Shown in pieces: positions 1 through 10,890 of a stretch of 64,000 nucleotides of DNA. The notes below the pieces were generated by a model that saw nothing but the letters and a program-made list of their open reading frames with translations, was not told the origin of the DNA and ran no database searches. Where the stretch lies: contig NZ_JYNN01000002.1 in the NCBI RefSeq assembly GCF_000934765.1, positions 24,001-88,000 of the forward strand, written 5' to 3'. The stretch is from Thiomicrospira microaerophila. GTDB taxonomy: Bacteria; Pseudomonadota; Gammaproteobacteria; Thiomicrospirales; Thiomicrospiraceae. The position numbers were made by a program, and so were the translations under genes. How positions within the stretch are numbered: position 1 is the stretch's first letter; every line of letters starts with the position of its first letter.

Positions 1-2157
1 GTCTATGATGAAACCTGGTCACTGGTTAAAGACCGTATTATGCTGTTGGTGAAAAACGGGGTTGGCGGTCTGATTCTTGTCTTGTTGATTTTGTATATTT
101 TTCTCAATGGTCGGGTGGCGCTTTGGGTGGCGATTGGTATTCCCGTTTCGTTTATGGCCACCTTGATGGTGCTCTATTTAGGCGGCGGCAGCATTAATAT
201 GATTAGCCTGTTTGGTCTGATTATGGCGCTGGGGATTATTGTCGATGATGCGATAGTGGTCGGCGAAGATGCGCTTAGTCATTACGAACAGGGCGAGGGT
301 GCGATTGAGGCTGCCGAAGGCGGAGCTCGACGGATGTTTACGCCGGTGATGGCGTCCTCCTTAACTACGATTGCGGCGTTCTTGCCCTTAATGTTAATCG
401 GCGCGGAAATTGGTGCGATTTTATTTGCGATTCCGATGGTGATTGTGGCGGTTATTTTGGTATCACTAGTGCAGTGTTTCTTGGTGCTGCCAGGTCATTT
501 GCGGTTTGGTTTAAGCTGGGGGCGAAAAAATGGACGCCCCATTGAAGATGCGCGCTGTCTGCGTTGTCGTTGGGATAGGGCATTTTTATCTTTCCGTCAA
601 AATCACTATCGCCGTTTGATTCGTTCGGTATTAGCGAATCGGGCCACCACCTTGGCGGTGGCGTTTGGTTTGGTGTTATTGACCGTCGGTTTATTAGCCG
701 GCGGGCGCTTAGGTTTTACGTTTTTCCCCGCACCCGAGGGCAATAAAATTAATGCCTCTATTCAGTTTGTCGCCGGCACAGATCAAGCGGTAACGGCCAA
801 ATTTGTTGAACATGTTTATCAAGCCTTGCGCGACACGGAAGCGGCGCTAGAACCAGGCTTAATTGATACCGCTGTAGTGGCGTTCAATCAAGGCTCTGGT
901 GGTTCTGGCTCGGTGTTTGGGCAGGTGAATGTTGAGTTAATCGATCCGGATCGACGTCACACCCGTAACGCGACCTTTGTTCGTGAATGGCAAGCGCGCG
1001 TGATACCCCATCCAGGGTTAGAAAACTTTAATATCGTAGCCCAAACGGGCGGACCGCCTGGTCGTGATATTCAGGTGCAATTTAGCGGTGCGGCGCCGGC
1101 ACTATTAAAACAAGCTTCGCTGGATTTTCAGCAAGCCTTGGATGATATTCCGGGGGTTAGTGGTGTGTCCGATGACTTGCCTTTTGGGCGCGAACAGCTA
1201 ATTTTTAAAATGACCCCTTACGCGCATGCACTAGGTTTTAGTTATGGCGCCATCGGTTCACAACTGAGTTCGGCGTTTTCAGGGCGCTTGGCTCAAATTT
1301 ATACGCTGGGCGAAGATGAAATTGAAGTGCGGGTCATGTTGCCGCGCGAACGTCAGGCACAATTGGCCATTTTGAATGAAATGCAGCTCACCAGTCCAGC
1401 GGGTCAACAAGTTCCGCTAAGTACGCTAGTGGATTGGCAAACCCAGCAAGGATTTGATGTGATGCGTCACTACAATGGTCAGTTAGCGGTGACGGTGTTG
1501 GGTGATGTTGATCGAGCGGTCAATAACGCGAATCGGATTTTGGCGGGTTTGCAGCAGGATGTGTTGCCGCAAATTATGGCGGACTATGGCGTCAGCTATA
1601 GTTTTGAAGGCACGGCGCGTAACCAGCAAAAAACCATGGCCGATATGTTAATGGGCTTACTCATCGGCTTGGTACTGATTTATATTATTTTGGCCTGGGT
1701 GTTTGAGTCGTATGCATGGCCAATTATTGTGATGTTGGCGATTCCGTTAGGATTGGTCGGCGCGATTTTGGGTCATTATTTTTTAGGTATTGGCTTAACC
1801 TTGCTGTCGATGTTTGGATTTTTTGGGCTGGCCGGTATCGTTGTAAACAACTCGATTATTCTTGTCAGCTTCTATAAACGCCTGCGCGAAGAGGGGATGG
1901 CGATAAATGAGGCTCTAGAAGAAGCCTCTGTTCAACGCCTTCGTGCTGTTTTGGTGACAACCTTAACCACCGTAGCAGGCTTAACACCTTTGCTGTTTGA
2001 AACCTCCTTGCAAGCGCAGTTTTTAATCCCAATGGCCGTGTCGATTGCATTTGGGTTGCTGTTTGCTACTTTGTTGATTTTGTTGCTTATTCCCGTGATA
2101 CTGTCGTTGTATGAAGGCATGGTAAATAAAGTGTCATCTAAACAAGTTTCGGCCTAA
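1..2157 (+). CDS. RND-family efflux permease, C-terminal part (5' truncated by window)
   Basis: The reading frame is open from base 1, so the N-terminus lies outside the window. The visible part is an inner-membrane RND (AcrB/HAE-type) drug/proton antiporter subunit, which would work with a periplasmic adaptor and an outer-membrane channel. The transmembrane helix with GIIVDDAIVVGED carries the paired acidic residues used for proton relay in this family. After it come a helix cluster, a large periplasmic porter/docking region (roughly residues 230-520 of the visible part) and a final helix bundle with GLAGIVVNNSIILV. This is the expected order for the second half or more of an RND pump. The substrate cannot be told. 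No adaptor gene is visible downstream; transketolase follows after 219 bp. Confidence 0.88.
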   Translation, partial: VYDETWSLVKDRIMLLVKNGVGGLILVLLILYIFLNGRVALWVAIGIPVSFMATLMVLYLGGGSINMISLFGLIMALGIIVDDAIVVGEDALSHYEQGEGAIEAAEGGARRMFTPVMASSLTTIAAFLPLMLIGAEIGAILFAIPMVIVAVILVSLVQCFLVLPGHLRFGLSWGRKNGRPIEDARCLRCRWDRAFLSFRQNHYRRLIRSVLANRATTLAVAFGLVLLTVGLLAGGRLGFTFFPAPEGNKINASIQFVAGTDQAVTAKFVEHVYQALRDTEAALEPGLIDTAVVAFNQGSGGSGSVFGQVNVELIDPDRRHTRNATFVREWQARVIPHPGLENFNIVAQTGGPPGRDIQVQFSGAAPALLKQASLDFQQALDDIPGVSGVSDDLPFGREQLIFKMTPYAHALGFSYGAIGSQLSSAFSGRLAQIYTLGEDEIEVRVMLPRERQAQLAILNEMQLTSPAGQQVPLSTLVDWQTQQGFDVMRHYNGQLAVTVLGDVDRAVNNANRILAGLQQDVLPQIMADYGVSYSFEGTARNQQKTMADMLMGLLIGLVLIYIILAWVFESYAWPIIVMLAIPLGLVGAILGHYFLGIGLTLLSMFGFFGLAGIVVNNSIILVSFYKRLREEGMAINEALEEASVQRLRAVLVTTLTTVAGLTPLLFETSLQAQFLIPMAVSIAFGLLFATLLILLLIPVILSLYEGMVNKVSSKQVSA

Positions 2158-2185
2158 TGTATCATAATGACCTGTTAGGGCCTTG

Positions 2186-2219
2186 TGCATTTTGTAAGGC
2201 AGTCTGGTTACAAAATGCA
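2186..2219. repeat. 11-bp perfect inverted repeat between RND permease and tkt
   Basis: TGCATTTTGTA (2186-2196) pairs perfectly with TACAAAATGCA (2209-2219) around a 12-nt loop. There is no T-run on the + strand after the stem, so a classical intrinsic terminator is unlikely. It may be a processing or attenuation structure after the RND gene, or the remnant of a small repeat. The rest of 2158-2376 is AT-rich, holds no credible ORF, and presumably contains the tkt promoter. Confidence 0.45.
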
Positions 2220-2376
2220 AGCCCGCTTTCAATACTTTGTTTTTGCGAATTTGTTGCATGACTTGAAGATTTTCTCATTTTAAGCGACAATAGCAGACTG
2301 TTATTTCTGAAAAAGTCTTTTTTCATTCGACACGCTTTTCAGAATCCCGAATTTTTTCAATATTGAGGTAGTTGAT

Positions 2377-4383
2377 ATGCCAACTCGTAGAGAACTCGCT
2401 AACGCCATTCGTGCGTTAAGCATGGACGCAGTACAAAAAGCAAAATCAGGACATCCAGGAGCCCCTATGGGCATGGCGGATATAGCCGAAGTCTTGTGGA
2501 ACGGCCACATGAAGTACAACCCAAAAAATTCAAACTGGGCAGATCGTGACCGTTTTGTATTATCTAATGGCCATGGTTCGATGTTGATTTACTCCTTACT
2601 TCATTTGACAGGCTTTGATTTGAGCATGGATGACATCAAACAATTCCGTCAATTACATTCAAAAACCGCAGGTCACCCAGAGTATGGTTATGCCGATGGT
2701 ATCGAAACCACTACCGGCCCATTGGGTCAAGGCGTGACTAACGCCGTAGGTATGGCGATTGCAGAGCGTACTTTAGGTGCACAGTTTAACCGTCCTAACT
2801 TCCCAGTTGTGAATCACCATACTTATGTATTCATGGGCGATGGTTGCTTAATGGAAGGCTTGTCGCATGAAGCTTGCGCAATGGCCGGTGCATTAGGCTT
2901 AGGCAAGCTTTGTGCATTCTGGGATGACAATGATATTTCTATCGACGGTCATATTGGCGAGTGGATGGAGCAAGACGTATCTGGACGCTTTGAATCCTAT
3001 GGCTGGCACGTCATTCGTGGTGTAGATGGCCACAATGCAGAAGCCATTGATGCGGCAATCCAAGAGGCCAAGTCAATTCAAGACAAACCAACCCTAATTT
3101 GTACCCGTACCACCATCGGTTTTGGTTCGCCAAACCTATGTGGGACGCATGACTGCCATGGTGCGCCACTAGGCGACCAAGAAATTGCCCTAACCCGTGA
3201 GAACCTAGGCTGGAATCATGCGCCTTTTGTAATCCCGGAAGAGATCTATGAAGGTTGGGATCACAAAGCAAAAGGCGCGGAAGAGGAAGCGGCATGGAAC
3301 GAAATGTTCGCCGCCTATGAAAAAGAGTTCCCAGAACTCGCGTCAGAATTCAAGCGTCGTATGTCAGGTGAGCTACCGGCTAACTTTGAAGTCGAAATGG
3401 ATAAGTTTATTGCTAAAGTGCAAGCCGATATGCCAAATATCGCATCACGTAAAGCCTCACAAAACACCATCGAAGCCATGGGGCCCTTATTGCCTGAAAT
3501 GTTCGGCGGCTCTGCTGACTTAACGGGTTCTAACCTAACTAACTGGTCTGGAACGGTTAAAGTAAACAAAAACAATGCTAACGGTAACTACATCTCTTGG
3601 GGTGTGCGTGAGTTTGGTATGGCACACATGATGAACGGTATGGTTCTTCATGGTGGTTTCAAAGTTTATGGCGCCACCTTCCTAATGTTTATGGAATTCA
3701 TGCGCAACGCATTACGTATGTCAGCGCTAATGAAAATCGGCACTATTTATGTTTACACCCATGACTCGATTGGTCTAGGTGAAGATGGCCCGACGCATCA
3801 GCCAGTAGAGCAAATCGCTACCATGCGCATGATTCCGCGTTTCCAAACTTGGCGTGGTTGTGATGCCATCGAGTCAGCGGTGTCTTGGAAAGTGGCGATG
3901 ATGCGTGCAGAAGCACCAACCGCTTTAGTATTCTCGCGTCAAAACTTGACGCCAATGCCACGTACGCCAGAGCAGGTTAAAAACATCGAGAAAGGTGGTT
4001 ATGTTCTTAAAGATTGCGATTGCGCGGGTGCATGCCAAGCGGATTTAGTGATTATCGCAACAGGTTCAGAAGTTGAATTAGCGGTTAAAGCAGCTGATGC
4101 ATTAACCGAACAAGGTAAAAAAGTACGTGTAGTTTCTATGCCATGCCCTGACATGTTTGATACCCAAGACCAAGCTTACAAAGACTCGGTATTGGTGCCA
4201 GGCGTAAAACGCCTTGCAGTTGAAGCTGGGGTAACAGATTACTGGCGCAAATACGTTGGTTTAGAAGGCGATGTTGTCGGTATCGACACCTTCGGCGAAT
4301 CAGCGCCAGCAGGTGAGTTGTTTAAAGAGTTTGGTTTCACGGTAGAAAACGTGGTCTCTAAAGCACAAGCCTTAATCGGATAA
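2377..4383 (+). CDS. tkt: transketolase
   Basis: Thiamine-diphosphate enzyme that transfers two-carbon ketol units between sugar phosphates in the Calvin-Benson-Bassham cycle and pentose phosphate pathway; cytosolic. The 668-residue length is standard. The N-terminal [11 protein letters not shown] block, the TPP-binding GDGCLMEG at about residue 155, the central pyrimidine-binding region with [10 protein letters not shown], and the C-terminal TGSEVELA domain are all in order. ATG at 2377 follows a GAGGTA ribosome site. It is the first gene of a codirectional tkt-gap-pgk-pyk-fba run, which fits a role in carbon fixation and regeneration in an autotroph. No terminator separates it from gap. Confidence 0.97.
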   Translation: MPTRRELANAIRALSMDAVQKAKSGHPGAPMGMADIAEVLWNGHMKYNPKNSNWADRDRFVLSNGHGSMLIYSLLHLTGFDLSMDDIKQFRQLHSKTAGHPEYGYADGIETTTGPLGQGVTNAVGMAIAERTLGAQFNRPNFPVVNHHTYVFMGDGCLMEGLSHEACAMAGALGLGKLCAFWDDNDISIDGHIGEWMEQDVSGRFESYGWHVIRGVDGHNAEAIDAAIQEAKSIQDKPTLICTRTTIGFGSPNLCGTHDCHGAPLGDQEIALTRENLGWNHAPFVIPEEIYEGWDHKAKGAEEEAAWNEMFAAYEKEFPELASEFKRRMSGELPANFEVEMDKFIAKVQADMPNIASRKASQNTIEAMGPLLPEMFGGSADLTGSNLTNWSGTVKVNKNNANGNYISWGVREFGMAHMMNGMVLHGGFKVYGATFLMFMEFMRNALRMSALMKIGTIYVYTHDSIGLGEDGPTHQPVEQIATMRMIPRFQTWRGCDAIESAVSWKVAMMRAEAPTALVFSRQNLTPMPRTPEQVKNIEKGGYVLKDCDCAGACQADLVIIATGSEVELAVKAADALTEQGKKVRVVSMPCPDMFDTQDQAYKDSVLVPGVKRLAVEAGVTDYWRKYVGLEGDVVGIDTFGESAPAGELFKEFGFTVENVVSKAQALIG

Positions 4384-4465
4384 GTTGAATTTAATTTTAA
4401 ATACAGCCCATAGTTTGGGCACGATATTGGACGCAGTGAAAACCTGCGTTCAGTTTCACAAATAG

Positions 4466-5473
<1,008 letters not shown>

Positions 5474-5486
5474 TAAGGAGCCGAGT

Positions 5487-6665
5487 ATGTCTTTTATTCG
5501 TATGGCTGATTTGGATCTAAAAGGTAAGCGCGTATTAATTCGTGCCGACCTGAACGTTCCAGTAAAAAATGGTGTAGTGACTTCTGATGCACGTATTCGC
5601 GCGTCAATGAAAACCTTTGAAGCGGCGATGAATGCGGGTGCAAAAGTCATGGTTATGTCTCACCTTGGACGCCCTGTAGAAGGTGAGTTTTCGGAAGAAA
5701 ACTCATTAGCCCCTGTTGCGGCTAACCTTTCTGAAAAGCTAGGCAAAGACGTTCGTTTAATCAAAGACTACCTAGGCGGTGGTTTTGATGTGGCGGATGG
5801 CGAACTCGTTCTACTTGAAAACGTTCGTTTCAATGTGGGTGAAGGCAAGAACACGGAAGCATTGTCTAAAAAGTATGCGGCATTGTGTGACGTATATGTA
5901 ATGGATGCCTTCGGTACTGCTCACCGTGCTCAGGGTTCTACTCATGGCGCAGGCGTTTATGCACCGGTTGCATGTGCAGGACTCTTGTTAACTGAAGAAC
6001 TTGATGCCTTAACTAAAGCATTGAAAGAGCCAGCACGTCCTTTAGTGGCGATTGTCGGTGGTTCTAAAGTATCTACTAAGCTAACCGTGCTTGAGTCATT
6101 ATCTACGGTGGTTGACCAGTTGGTTGTGGGTGGCGGTATTGCTAACACCTTCATCAAAGCGGCTGGTCACAATGTAGGTAAGTCACTGTGTGAAGATGAT
6201 TTGGTTCCTACTGCAAACAAATTGAACGAAATCATGAACGGCCGTGGTGCATCAATTCCTTTAGCACAAGACGTGGTAACGGGTAAGCAGTTTTCTGAGA
6301 CAGCGGTAGCTGAAACCAAAGACGCATCCGATGTGGCTGACGATGACATGATTTTTGATATCGGTCCTAAATCAGCCGCAGAGTTAGCTGAAATCATTAA
6401 AAACGCCGGTACGGTTGTTTGGAATGGTCCAGTTGGCGTATTTGAGTTTGATCAATTTGGCGGTGGTACCAAAACGATTGCGAATGCCATTGCTGAATCC
6501 AATGCCTTCTCAATTGCAGGTGGCGGTGATACGCTAGCGGCAATTGACAAGTATGGCATTGAAGATCGTGTGTCTTATATTTCAACCGGTGGTGGTGCAT
6601 TCCTAGAGTTCTTGGAAGGCAAAAAACTACCTGCGGTAGACATGCTAGAACAGCGCGCGAAGTAA
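5487..6665 (+). CDS. pgk: phosphoglycerate kinase
   Basis: Reversible phosphoryl transfer between ATP/3-phosphoglycerate and ADP/1,3-bisphosphoglycerate. The 392-residue length is normal. The N-terminal substrate domain shows the RADLNVP motif, followed by MSHLGRP. The C-terminal nucleotide domain has GGSKVSTKL, the NGPVGVFE loop and GGGDT near the end. AAGGAG precedes ATG 5487. The transcript ends at a hairpin that contains the CCAGGCCTGG palindrome (6679-6710). Confidence 0.97.
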   Translation: MSFIRMADLDLKGKRVLIRADLNVPVKNGVVTSDARIRASMKTFEAAMNAGAKVMVMSHLGRPVEGEFSEENSLAPVAANLSEKLGKDVRLIKDYLGGGFDVADGELVLLENVRFNVGEGKNTEALSKKYAALCDVYVMDAFGTAHRAQGSTHGAGVYAPVACAGLLLTEELDALTKALKEPARPLVAIVGGSKVSTKLTVLESLSTVVDQLVVGGGIANTFIKAAGHNVGKSLCEDDLVPTANKLNEIMNGRGASIPLAQDVVTGKQFSETAVAETKDASDVADDDMIFDIGPKSAAELAEIIKNAGTVVWNGPVGVFEFDQFGGGTKTIANAIAESNAFSIAGGGDTLAAIDKYGIEDRVSYISTGGGAFLEFLEGKKLPAVDMLEQRAK

Positions 6666-6678
6666 GCGTGTTAACTAA

Positions 6679-6710
6679 CCAGGCCTGGTTATTCAGGTCT
6701 GGATTTTTTA
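6679..6710 (+). terminator. intrinsic terminator of pgk built from the CCAGGCCTGG palindrome
   Basis: CCAGGCCTG (6679-6687), a six-base loop and CAGGTCTGG (6694-6702) form a nine-pair stem with one G-U pair, followed directly by ATTTTTTATT. The left arm belongs to a perfect AACCAGGCCTGGTT copy (6677-6690). Further down, 6711-6867 holds a short CCCC-AACAA-GGGG hairpin near 6782-6796 and otherwise only the presumed pyk promoter region. Confidence 0.75.
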
Positions 6711-6867
6711 TTATTTTGGCTTAAGGTAAGTAACAGGGTGTCTCGGGAAGTAAATTGCTGAATTAGACCGGATGGGTCTTTTCCCCAACAAGGGGATCAG
6801 TTTATTTTGCGAGCCATCTTACTGAGCCTAAGCCCTTTCATTTATATAAAAAGGATATTGCTTTACT

Positions 6868-8307
6868 ATGAGTTCATTAAGAAGAACAAAAATTGTAGCC
6901 ACACTAGGACCAGCCACGGATCGCCCTGGTGAGATTGAGCGTATTATTAAAGCCGGTGTTGATGTCGTGCGTATTAATATGTCGCATGGTTCGGTAGAGG
7001 ACCATCTAAAACGCGCTGAGTTTATTCGTGAAACAGCCACTAAACTTAATCGTGAAGTGGCTATTTTGGTCGATTTACAAGGCCCTAAAATACGGGTTGC
7101 ACGCTTTACTTCGGGCGTCGTTGAGTTAACTGAAGGTGACAAGTTTGCATTAGATAACAATGTTGACCCTTTGAACGGTAATCACGAAGAAGTCGGTTTA
7201 ACTTATAAAAACCTGCCTTATGACGTAAAGCCAGGCAATTTATTATTGCTTGATGATGGCCGTATTGTAATGAAGGTCGATCAGGTAGTGGGTGAGCGTG
7301 TTGAATGTACTGTAACTGTCGGCGGAAAATTATCTAATAATAAGGGTATTAACTTGTTGGGTGGTGGGTTGTCAGCCAGTGCGCTAACTGAAAAAGATAA
7401 AGAAGATATCGTGACGGCGGCTAAAATCGATGCCGATTACCTTGCTTTGTCTTTCCCTCGTTCAGCCGCAGATGTAGAGTATTGCCGCAGCCTGGCTCAG
7501 CAGGCAGGTTTAACTTGTGGCATTGTATCTAAAATTGAACGTGCTGAAGCCGTGGCGGATGATGAAACTCTAGATGGTATTATTCTTGCCTCTGATGTTG
7601 TAATGATTGCCCGGGGTGATCTGGGTGTTGAAGTAGGTGATGCGCAATTACCGGCTATCCAGAAAAAAATTATTAAGCGTGCACGTCAGTTAAACCGAGT
7701 TACGATTACCGCAACCCAGATGATGGAAACCATGATCGAAAACGCGATTCCGACTCGCGCTGAAGTATTTGATGTAGCCAACGCCGTGATGGATGGAACT
7801 GATGCGGTGATGTTGTCGGGTGAAACCGCTACAGGTAAATTCCCACATTTAGTTGTTGATGCTATGGCGCGTATTTGTCACGAAGCTGAAAAGAACCGTT
7901 CAACACGTCATTCACAACATCGTATTGATGAATATTTTAGTGCCGTTGATGAAACCATCGCGATGGCCACGATGTACGCGGCCAACCACTTTAATGTGAA
8001 ATGTATTGCTGCGCTTACTGAGTCAGGTAATACACCCTTGTTAATGTCACGTATTAGCTCGGGTATGCCGATTTTTGCGCTTACTCCACATAAATCAACG
8101 CGCCGTAAAGTTTGTATGTATCGTGGTGTCTATCCATCGATTGTGGACTACACAGGTCTGACTGACGATGAAGTGCAGCAAAATGTACTAAAACAGTTGA
8201 AAACCTTTGGTATTGTTGCTGAAGGGGATTTGGTCATTTTGACACGCGGCGAACAGCGTGGCAATATGGGTGGTACAAACCGTCTTGAGATAGTCAAAGT
8301 ACCTTAG
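6868..8307 (+). CDS. pyk: pyruvate kinase
   Basis: Transfers phosphate from phosphoenolpyruvate to ADP; cytosolic, usually allosteric. The 479 residues match the bacterial family. Visible signatures are KIVATLGPA at the start, INMSHGS, the active-site KIERAEAV around residue 220, and ARGDLGVE followed by ATQMMETM. The C-terminal regulatory domain starts near residue 350. It has its own upstream gap of about 200 bp after the pgk terminator, so it may be transcribed independently. Six bases of its 3' end and the following bases form a short AAAGTACC/GGTACTTT hairpin around the stop codon. Confidence 0.97.
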   Translation: MSSLRRTKIVATLGPATDRPGEIERIIKAGVDVVRINMSHGSVEDHLKRAEFIRETATKLNREVAILVDLQGPKIRVARFTSGVVELTEGDKFALDNNVDPLNGNHEEVGLTYKNLPYDVKPGNLLLLDDGRIVMKVDQVVGERVECTVTVGGKLSNNKGINLLGGGLSASALTEKDKEDIVTAAKIDADYLALSFPRSAADVEYCRSLAQQAGLTCGIVSKIERAEAVADDETLDGIILASDVVMIARGDLGVEVGDAQLPAIQKKIIKRARQLNRVTITATQMMETMIENAIPTRAEVFDVANAVMDGTDAVMLSGETATGKFPHLVVDAMARICHEAEKNRSTRHSQHRIDEYFSAVDETIAMATMYAANHFNVKCIAALTESGNTPLLMSRISSGMPIFALTPHKSTRRKVCMYRGVYPSIVDYTGLTDDEVQQNVLKQLKTFGIVAEGDLVILTRGEQRGNMGGTNRLEIVKVP

Positions 8308-8361
8308 TTGGTACTTTGAGTTTTAAGTTAATTTTTTAAAACCAACAAAGGAGTATCGCAG

Positions 8362-9426
8362 ATGGCGATGATTACACTTCGTGAATTAATGGATTACGCA
8401 GCAGAACACCAATTTGGTATGCCAGCGTTTAACGTCAACAACATGGAACAAGTTCGCGCGATTATGCGTGCAGCGGCAGCGGTTGACTCTCCCGTTATTC
8501 TTCAGGGTTCAGCAGGCGCACGTAAGTACGCCGGTGAGCCAATGTTACGTCACATGGTGGCGGCAGCGGTTGAAATGTACCCACATATCCCAGTTGTAAT
8601 GCACCAGGATCACGGTTCTGACGTTGGCGTATGTCTGCGTGCAATCCAATCTGGCTTTACCTCGGTGATGATGGATGGTTCTTTGATGTCTGACATGAAA
8701 ACCCCTGCCTCTTATGAGTATAATGCAGGCATCACCGCAGAAGTTGTTAAAATTGCACACGCTGGCGGTGTATCGGTTGAAGGTGAGCTAGGTTGTTTAG
8801 GTTCACTAGAAACCGGCATGATGGGTGAAGAAGACGGTCACGGTTCTGATGAAAAACTTGATCATTCAGCGCTACTGACTGATCCAGAAGAAGCGGCGCA
8901 GTTTGTTAAAGACACGAATGTTGACTGCTTGGCCGTAGCCGTAGGTACATCACATGGCGCTTACAAGTTCACTTCTAAGCCTTCTGATGATGTATTGAAA
9001 ATTGATCAAATCCGTAAGATTCATGAGCGCATCCCGACTACTCACCTAGTTATGCACGGTTCTTCTTCAGTTCCTGAAGAATGGTTGAGCATCATCAACA
9101 ACTACGGCGGCGATATGGGTCAAACTTACGGCGTACCGGTTGAAGCGATTGTTGAAGGCATCAAGTATGGCGTGCGTAAAGTAAACATAGACACCGATCT
9201 ACGTATGGCCTCTACAGGTGCGATTCGTAAGCACTTGTCTGAAAATCCATCAAATTTTGATCCACGTAAATTCTTCAAAGCAGCAGAAGATGCGATGATG
9301 GAAATCTGTAAAGCACGTTTCGAAGCATTTGGTTGTGCAGGTCATGCTTCTAAGATCAAAGCGATCGGTCTAGAAGAAATGCAAGCGCGTTATGCATCAG
9401 GTTCGTTGAACCAAGTGGTAAGATAA
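8362..9426 (+). CDS. fba: fructose-bisphosphate aldolase, class II (CBB subtype)
   Basis: Zinc-dependent aldolase joining dihydroxyacetone phosphate with glyceraldehyde-3-phosphate (or erythrose-4-phosphate in the CBB cycle). The 354-residue protein shows HQDHGSD (metal ligand and catalytic Asp), the long [12 protein letters not shown] loop typical of the CBB-type class IIA enzymes, HGSSSVPEE and [17 protein letters not shown] sits before ATG 8362. It ends the carbon cluster and is followed by a strong terminator. Confidence 0.96.
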   Translation: MAMITLRELMDYAAEHQFGMPAFNVNNMEQVRAIMRAAAAVDSPVILQGSAGARKYAGEPMLRHMVAAAVEMYPHIPVVMHQDHGSDVGVCLRAIQSGFTSVMMDGSLMSDMKTPASYEYNAGITAEVVKIAHAGGVSVEGELGCLGSLETGMMGEEDGHGSDEKLDHSALLTDPEEAAQFVKDTNVDCLAVAVGTSHGAYKFTSKPSDDVLKIDQIRKIHERIPTTHLVMHGSSSVPEEWLSIINNYGGDMGQTYGVPVEAIVEGIKYGVRKVNIDTDLRMASTGAIRKHLSENPSNFDPRKFFKAAEDAMMEICKARFEAFGCAGHASKIKAIGLEEMQARYASGSLNQVVR

Positions 9427-9476
9427 ACTAGATTATTCTAGTTTATAAAGAGCCCGAGCTTGTCTCGGGTTTTTTT
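9425..9476 (+). terminator. double hairpin terminator after fba
   Basis: A first hairpin AAACTAGA/TCTAGTTT (9425-9444) overlaps the stop codon. A second, CCCGAG-CTTGT-CTCGGG (9453-9469), is followed by seven Ts. The second is a textbook intrinsic terminator on the + strand. Confidence 0.9.
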
Positions 9477-9492
9477 ATCCCGCATGTTTAAC

Positions 9493-9621
9493 TAGGCCTC
9501 TTGCAAAATGAGATACGGGTTTATGGTGTTTATTCCTTTTTTACTGAGGTTTATTTGGCTTTTACTGGTGGCATTTTGTTCGTAAATGCAAACCGATGAT
9601 TGGCGTTTTGCAAGAGGTCTA
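9493..9621. mobile_element. 129-bp MITE-like element with CCTCTTGCAAAA inverted ends
   Basis: TAGGCCTCTTGCAAAA (9493-9508) and TTTTGCAAGAGGTCTA (9606-9621) are inverted repeats with one mismatch in 16. The interior of about 97 bp is AT-rich and has no ORF. Size, terminal repeats and intergenic position fit a non-autonomous transposon derivative. No transposase with these ends is in the window. Confidence 0.6.
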
Positions 9622-9705
9622 TTCCCCGCTTTTCGATAATATACGATAATAGGTCTTAATATCAGGTAGAGTGCTAAGTTATTGATTTTATATTATTTGT
9701 GGCAT

Positions 9706-9730
9706 AAAAAAAGCCCACATAAGCGGGCTT
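9706..9730 (-). terminator. intrinsic terminator on the minus strand, probably the ancestral tRNA-Met terminator
   Basis: On the minus strand AAGCCC and GGGCTT pair across a short loop and are followed by a run of Ts (plus-strand A-run from 9706). It lies 13 bp beyond the duplicated tRNA 3' end at 9743-9756. It is therefore probably the original terminator of the tRNA-Met transcript, before the island separated the two. Confidence 0.7.
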
Positions 9731-9742
9731 GATTTAGTGTTC

Positions 9743-9756
9743 TGGTGGCTACACCG
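9743..9756 (-). repeat. duplicated 3' end of tRNA-Met (att-like direct repeat, distal copy)
   Basis: TGGTGGCTACACCG is identical to the last 14 bases of the tRNA-Met gene at 11222-11235 and lies in the same orientation 1,479 bp away. Duplication of a tRNA 3' end flanking an accessory gene is the usual trace of site-specific integration at a tRNA. No integrase gene lies between the copies. Confidence 0.65.
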
Positions 9757-9817
9757 TCTTCCAAACTTTGTCTTTAAAAGCCTTGTTTTAAAGGGTTTCA
9801 GGCATATCAATTTCTTC

Positions 9818-9841
9818 AAGCACGTATTTAAGCACGTAAAA
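9818..9841. repeat. 12-bp tandem repeat AAGCACGTA inside the island
   Basis: AAGCACGTA occurs at 9818-9826 and again at 9830-9838. AGCACGTA recurs at 11090-11097 and its inverse TACGTGCT at 11049-11056, on the other side of the Abi_2 gene. The word therefore brackets the gene and appears to belong to the island. Confidence 0.4.
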
Positions 9842-9874
9842 TTGTTGTTCGCAATGTTTTTTAGGTAAAAAGAA

Positions 9875-9903
9875 TGTTTGAATCCTAGTTCGGGATTCAA
9901 ACA
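9875..9903 (-). terminator. terminator of the Abi_2 gene
   Basis: TGTTTGAATCC (9875-9885) and GGATTCAAACA (9893-9903) form a perfect 11-bp stem. On the minus strand it is followed by TTCTTTTT and lies 20 bp after the stop codon of the Abi_2 gene. Confidence 0.75.
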
Positions 9904-9923
9904 TAAGACCCATATAACGATGC

Positions 9924-10805
9924 TTAATACTTAATAAGGTCTTGCGTTGAAACAGCAGGGTATTTTTGAAAAAGTGGGTTTAATTGACCTAGCCACTCTT
10001 CACCAAGACCAATCTGACCAAGAAAATAGGCTAATATAATTGACAAGCTATCAAAACTTTCTGGTGCAGTGAAGTGAATATTTTTACTCTTATAGTGGCT
10101 GGGCTTTACTCGAATTGGTGAGAAGAGAATTTGACTATGGTGTGCAGCATGATTTCTTAACACTGTTAAAGCATGCAGCCAAGAACGAAACACTTCTGGT
10201 TGATCAATGCCAAACTTCATTGAAATGGCTTTGCGATCTGTTGGTTGATTTAAAACTGAATAGGTTTTTGACCAGAAACCAAATGAAACAACTTCACTAA
10301 TAGCCCAGCTAGGTGGAAGTTCGGGGAATTCGTAATATTTGTAGTAATGGCTTATAAATTCACGGTTATGGGCTTTTGCTGTATCTTTATTGAGCGTTTT
10401 GACTATTTTTTCATGTGACCACTCTCGCGTTTCATTAAAAATAGAGGGATTTAAAAACCAATGCGCCCCATGCTTTAAACTCAGAACATTAGACATGCTT
10501 GCTCTGACCGCGACTTCAATTCGATCGATCGCATTGATTACCAATAGCCTTAATTCTCGATCAAATTCGTAATATTGCCTTAGTGTGTCGAAGCTAAATT
10601 CGTCTGTAAATTGCTTTGTTTCTGAATTTATTCTATGGTAAAGATAGCCTTTTAGGCGGTATGCTCCAACAAACTGAAAATAGTGCAAAGCCAATTCATA
10701 CTCAGTATCAACAACAACTAACCCTTGTTGAATAAACTTTTTTAGTAGTTTTTCCGGCGTTAAAGCTTGTTTGTTAAAAACACTTCGTGAGGACATAATT
10801 TTCAT
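9924..10805 (-). CDS. Abi_2 family (AbiD/AbiF-type) HEPN abortive-infection protein
   Basis: The 293-residue protein matches the Abi_2 family: the N-terminal LTPEKLLKKFIQQG and the LHYFQFVGAYRLKGYLYHR segment, then FDRELRLLVINAIDRIEVAVRASM and LRNHAAHHSQ. The last holds an R-x4-H (RNHAAH, about residue 225) typical of HEPN ribonucleases. AbiF-type HEPN proteins are known as phage-defence/toxin proteins that occur beside a conserved non-coding RNA and are related to the ancestors of Cas13; this is family knowledge recalled, not searched. The gene lies between tRNA-Met and a copy of the tRNA 3' end. A structured terminator-like RNA lies 20-85 bp upstream, and its ribosome site is weak. The start could also be Met4. 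A role in defence is inferred. Confidence 0.85.
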   Translation of the reverse strand: MKIMSSRSVFNKQALTPEKLLKKFIQQGLVVVDTEYELALHYFQFVGAYRLKGYLYHRINSETKQFTDEFSFDTLRQYYEFDRELRLLVINAIDRIEVAVRASMSNVLSLKHGAHWFLNPSIFNETREWSHEKIVKTLNKDTAKAHNREFISHYYKYYEFPELPPSWAISEVVSFGFWSKTYSVLNQPTDRKAISMKFGIDQPEVFRSWLHALTVLRNHAAHHSQILFSPIRVKPSHYKSKNIHFTAPESFDSLSIILAYFLGQIGLGEEWLGQLNPLFQKYPAVSTQDLIKY

Positions 10806-10824
10806 TTATTGGATTGATGGATAC

Positions 10825-10890
10825 AAAAAACCCGCCTTTTGCACTTCTGATTGAACAGAACCCTGACCGAAGCCAGGAAGTGTGGCGGGT
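10825..10890 (-). ncRNA. structured RNA ending in an intrinsic terminator just upstream of the Abi_2 start (candidate abiF-type ncRNA)
   Basis: Read on the minus strand, ACCCGCC (10890-10884) pairs with GGCGGGT (10836-10830), followed by six Us. Inside are a second helix CACTTC/GAAGTG and a small stem capped by UUCG (10876-10863). An alternative stem TTCTG/CAGAA (10861-10856 with 10849-10845) competes with the second helix. The U-run ends about 20 bp before the Abi_2 ATG. This organisation, RNA then terminator then toxin gene, resembles RNA-antitoxin loci. The exact 5' end is unknown and may reach far into 10891-11200. It could instead be only the terminator of the tRNA transcript. Confidence 0.5.

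Noticed and set aside
1-60. Start of the RND gene at the ATG at position 40
   Set aside because: The frame is open to base 1 and the first helices of an RND pump are missing, so this is an internal Met.
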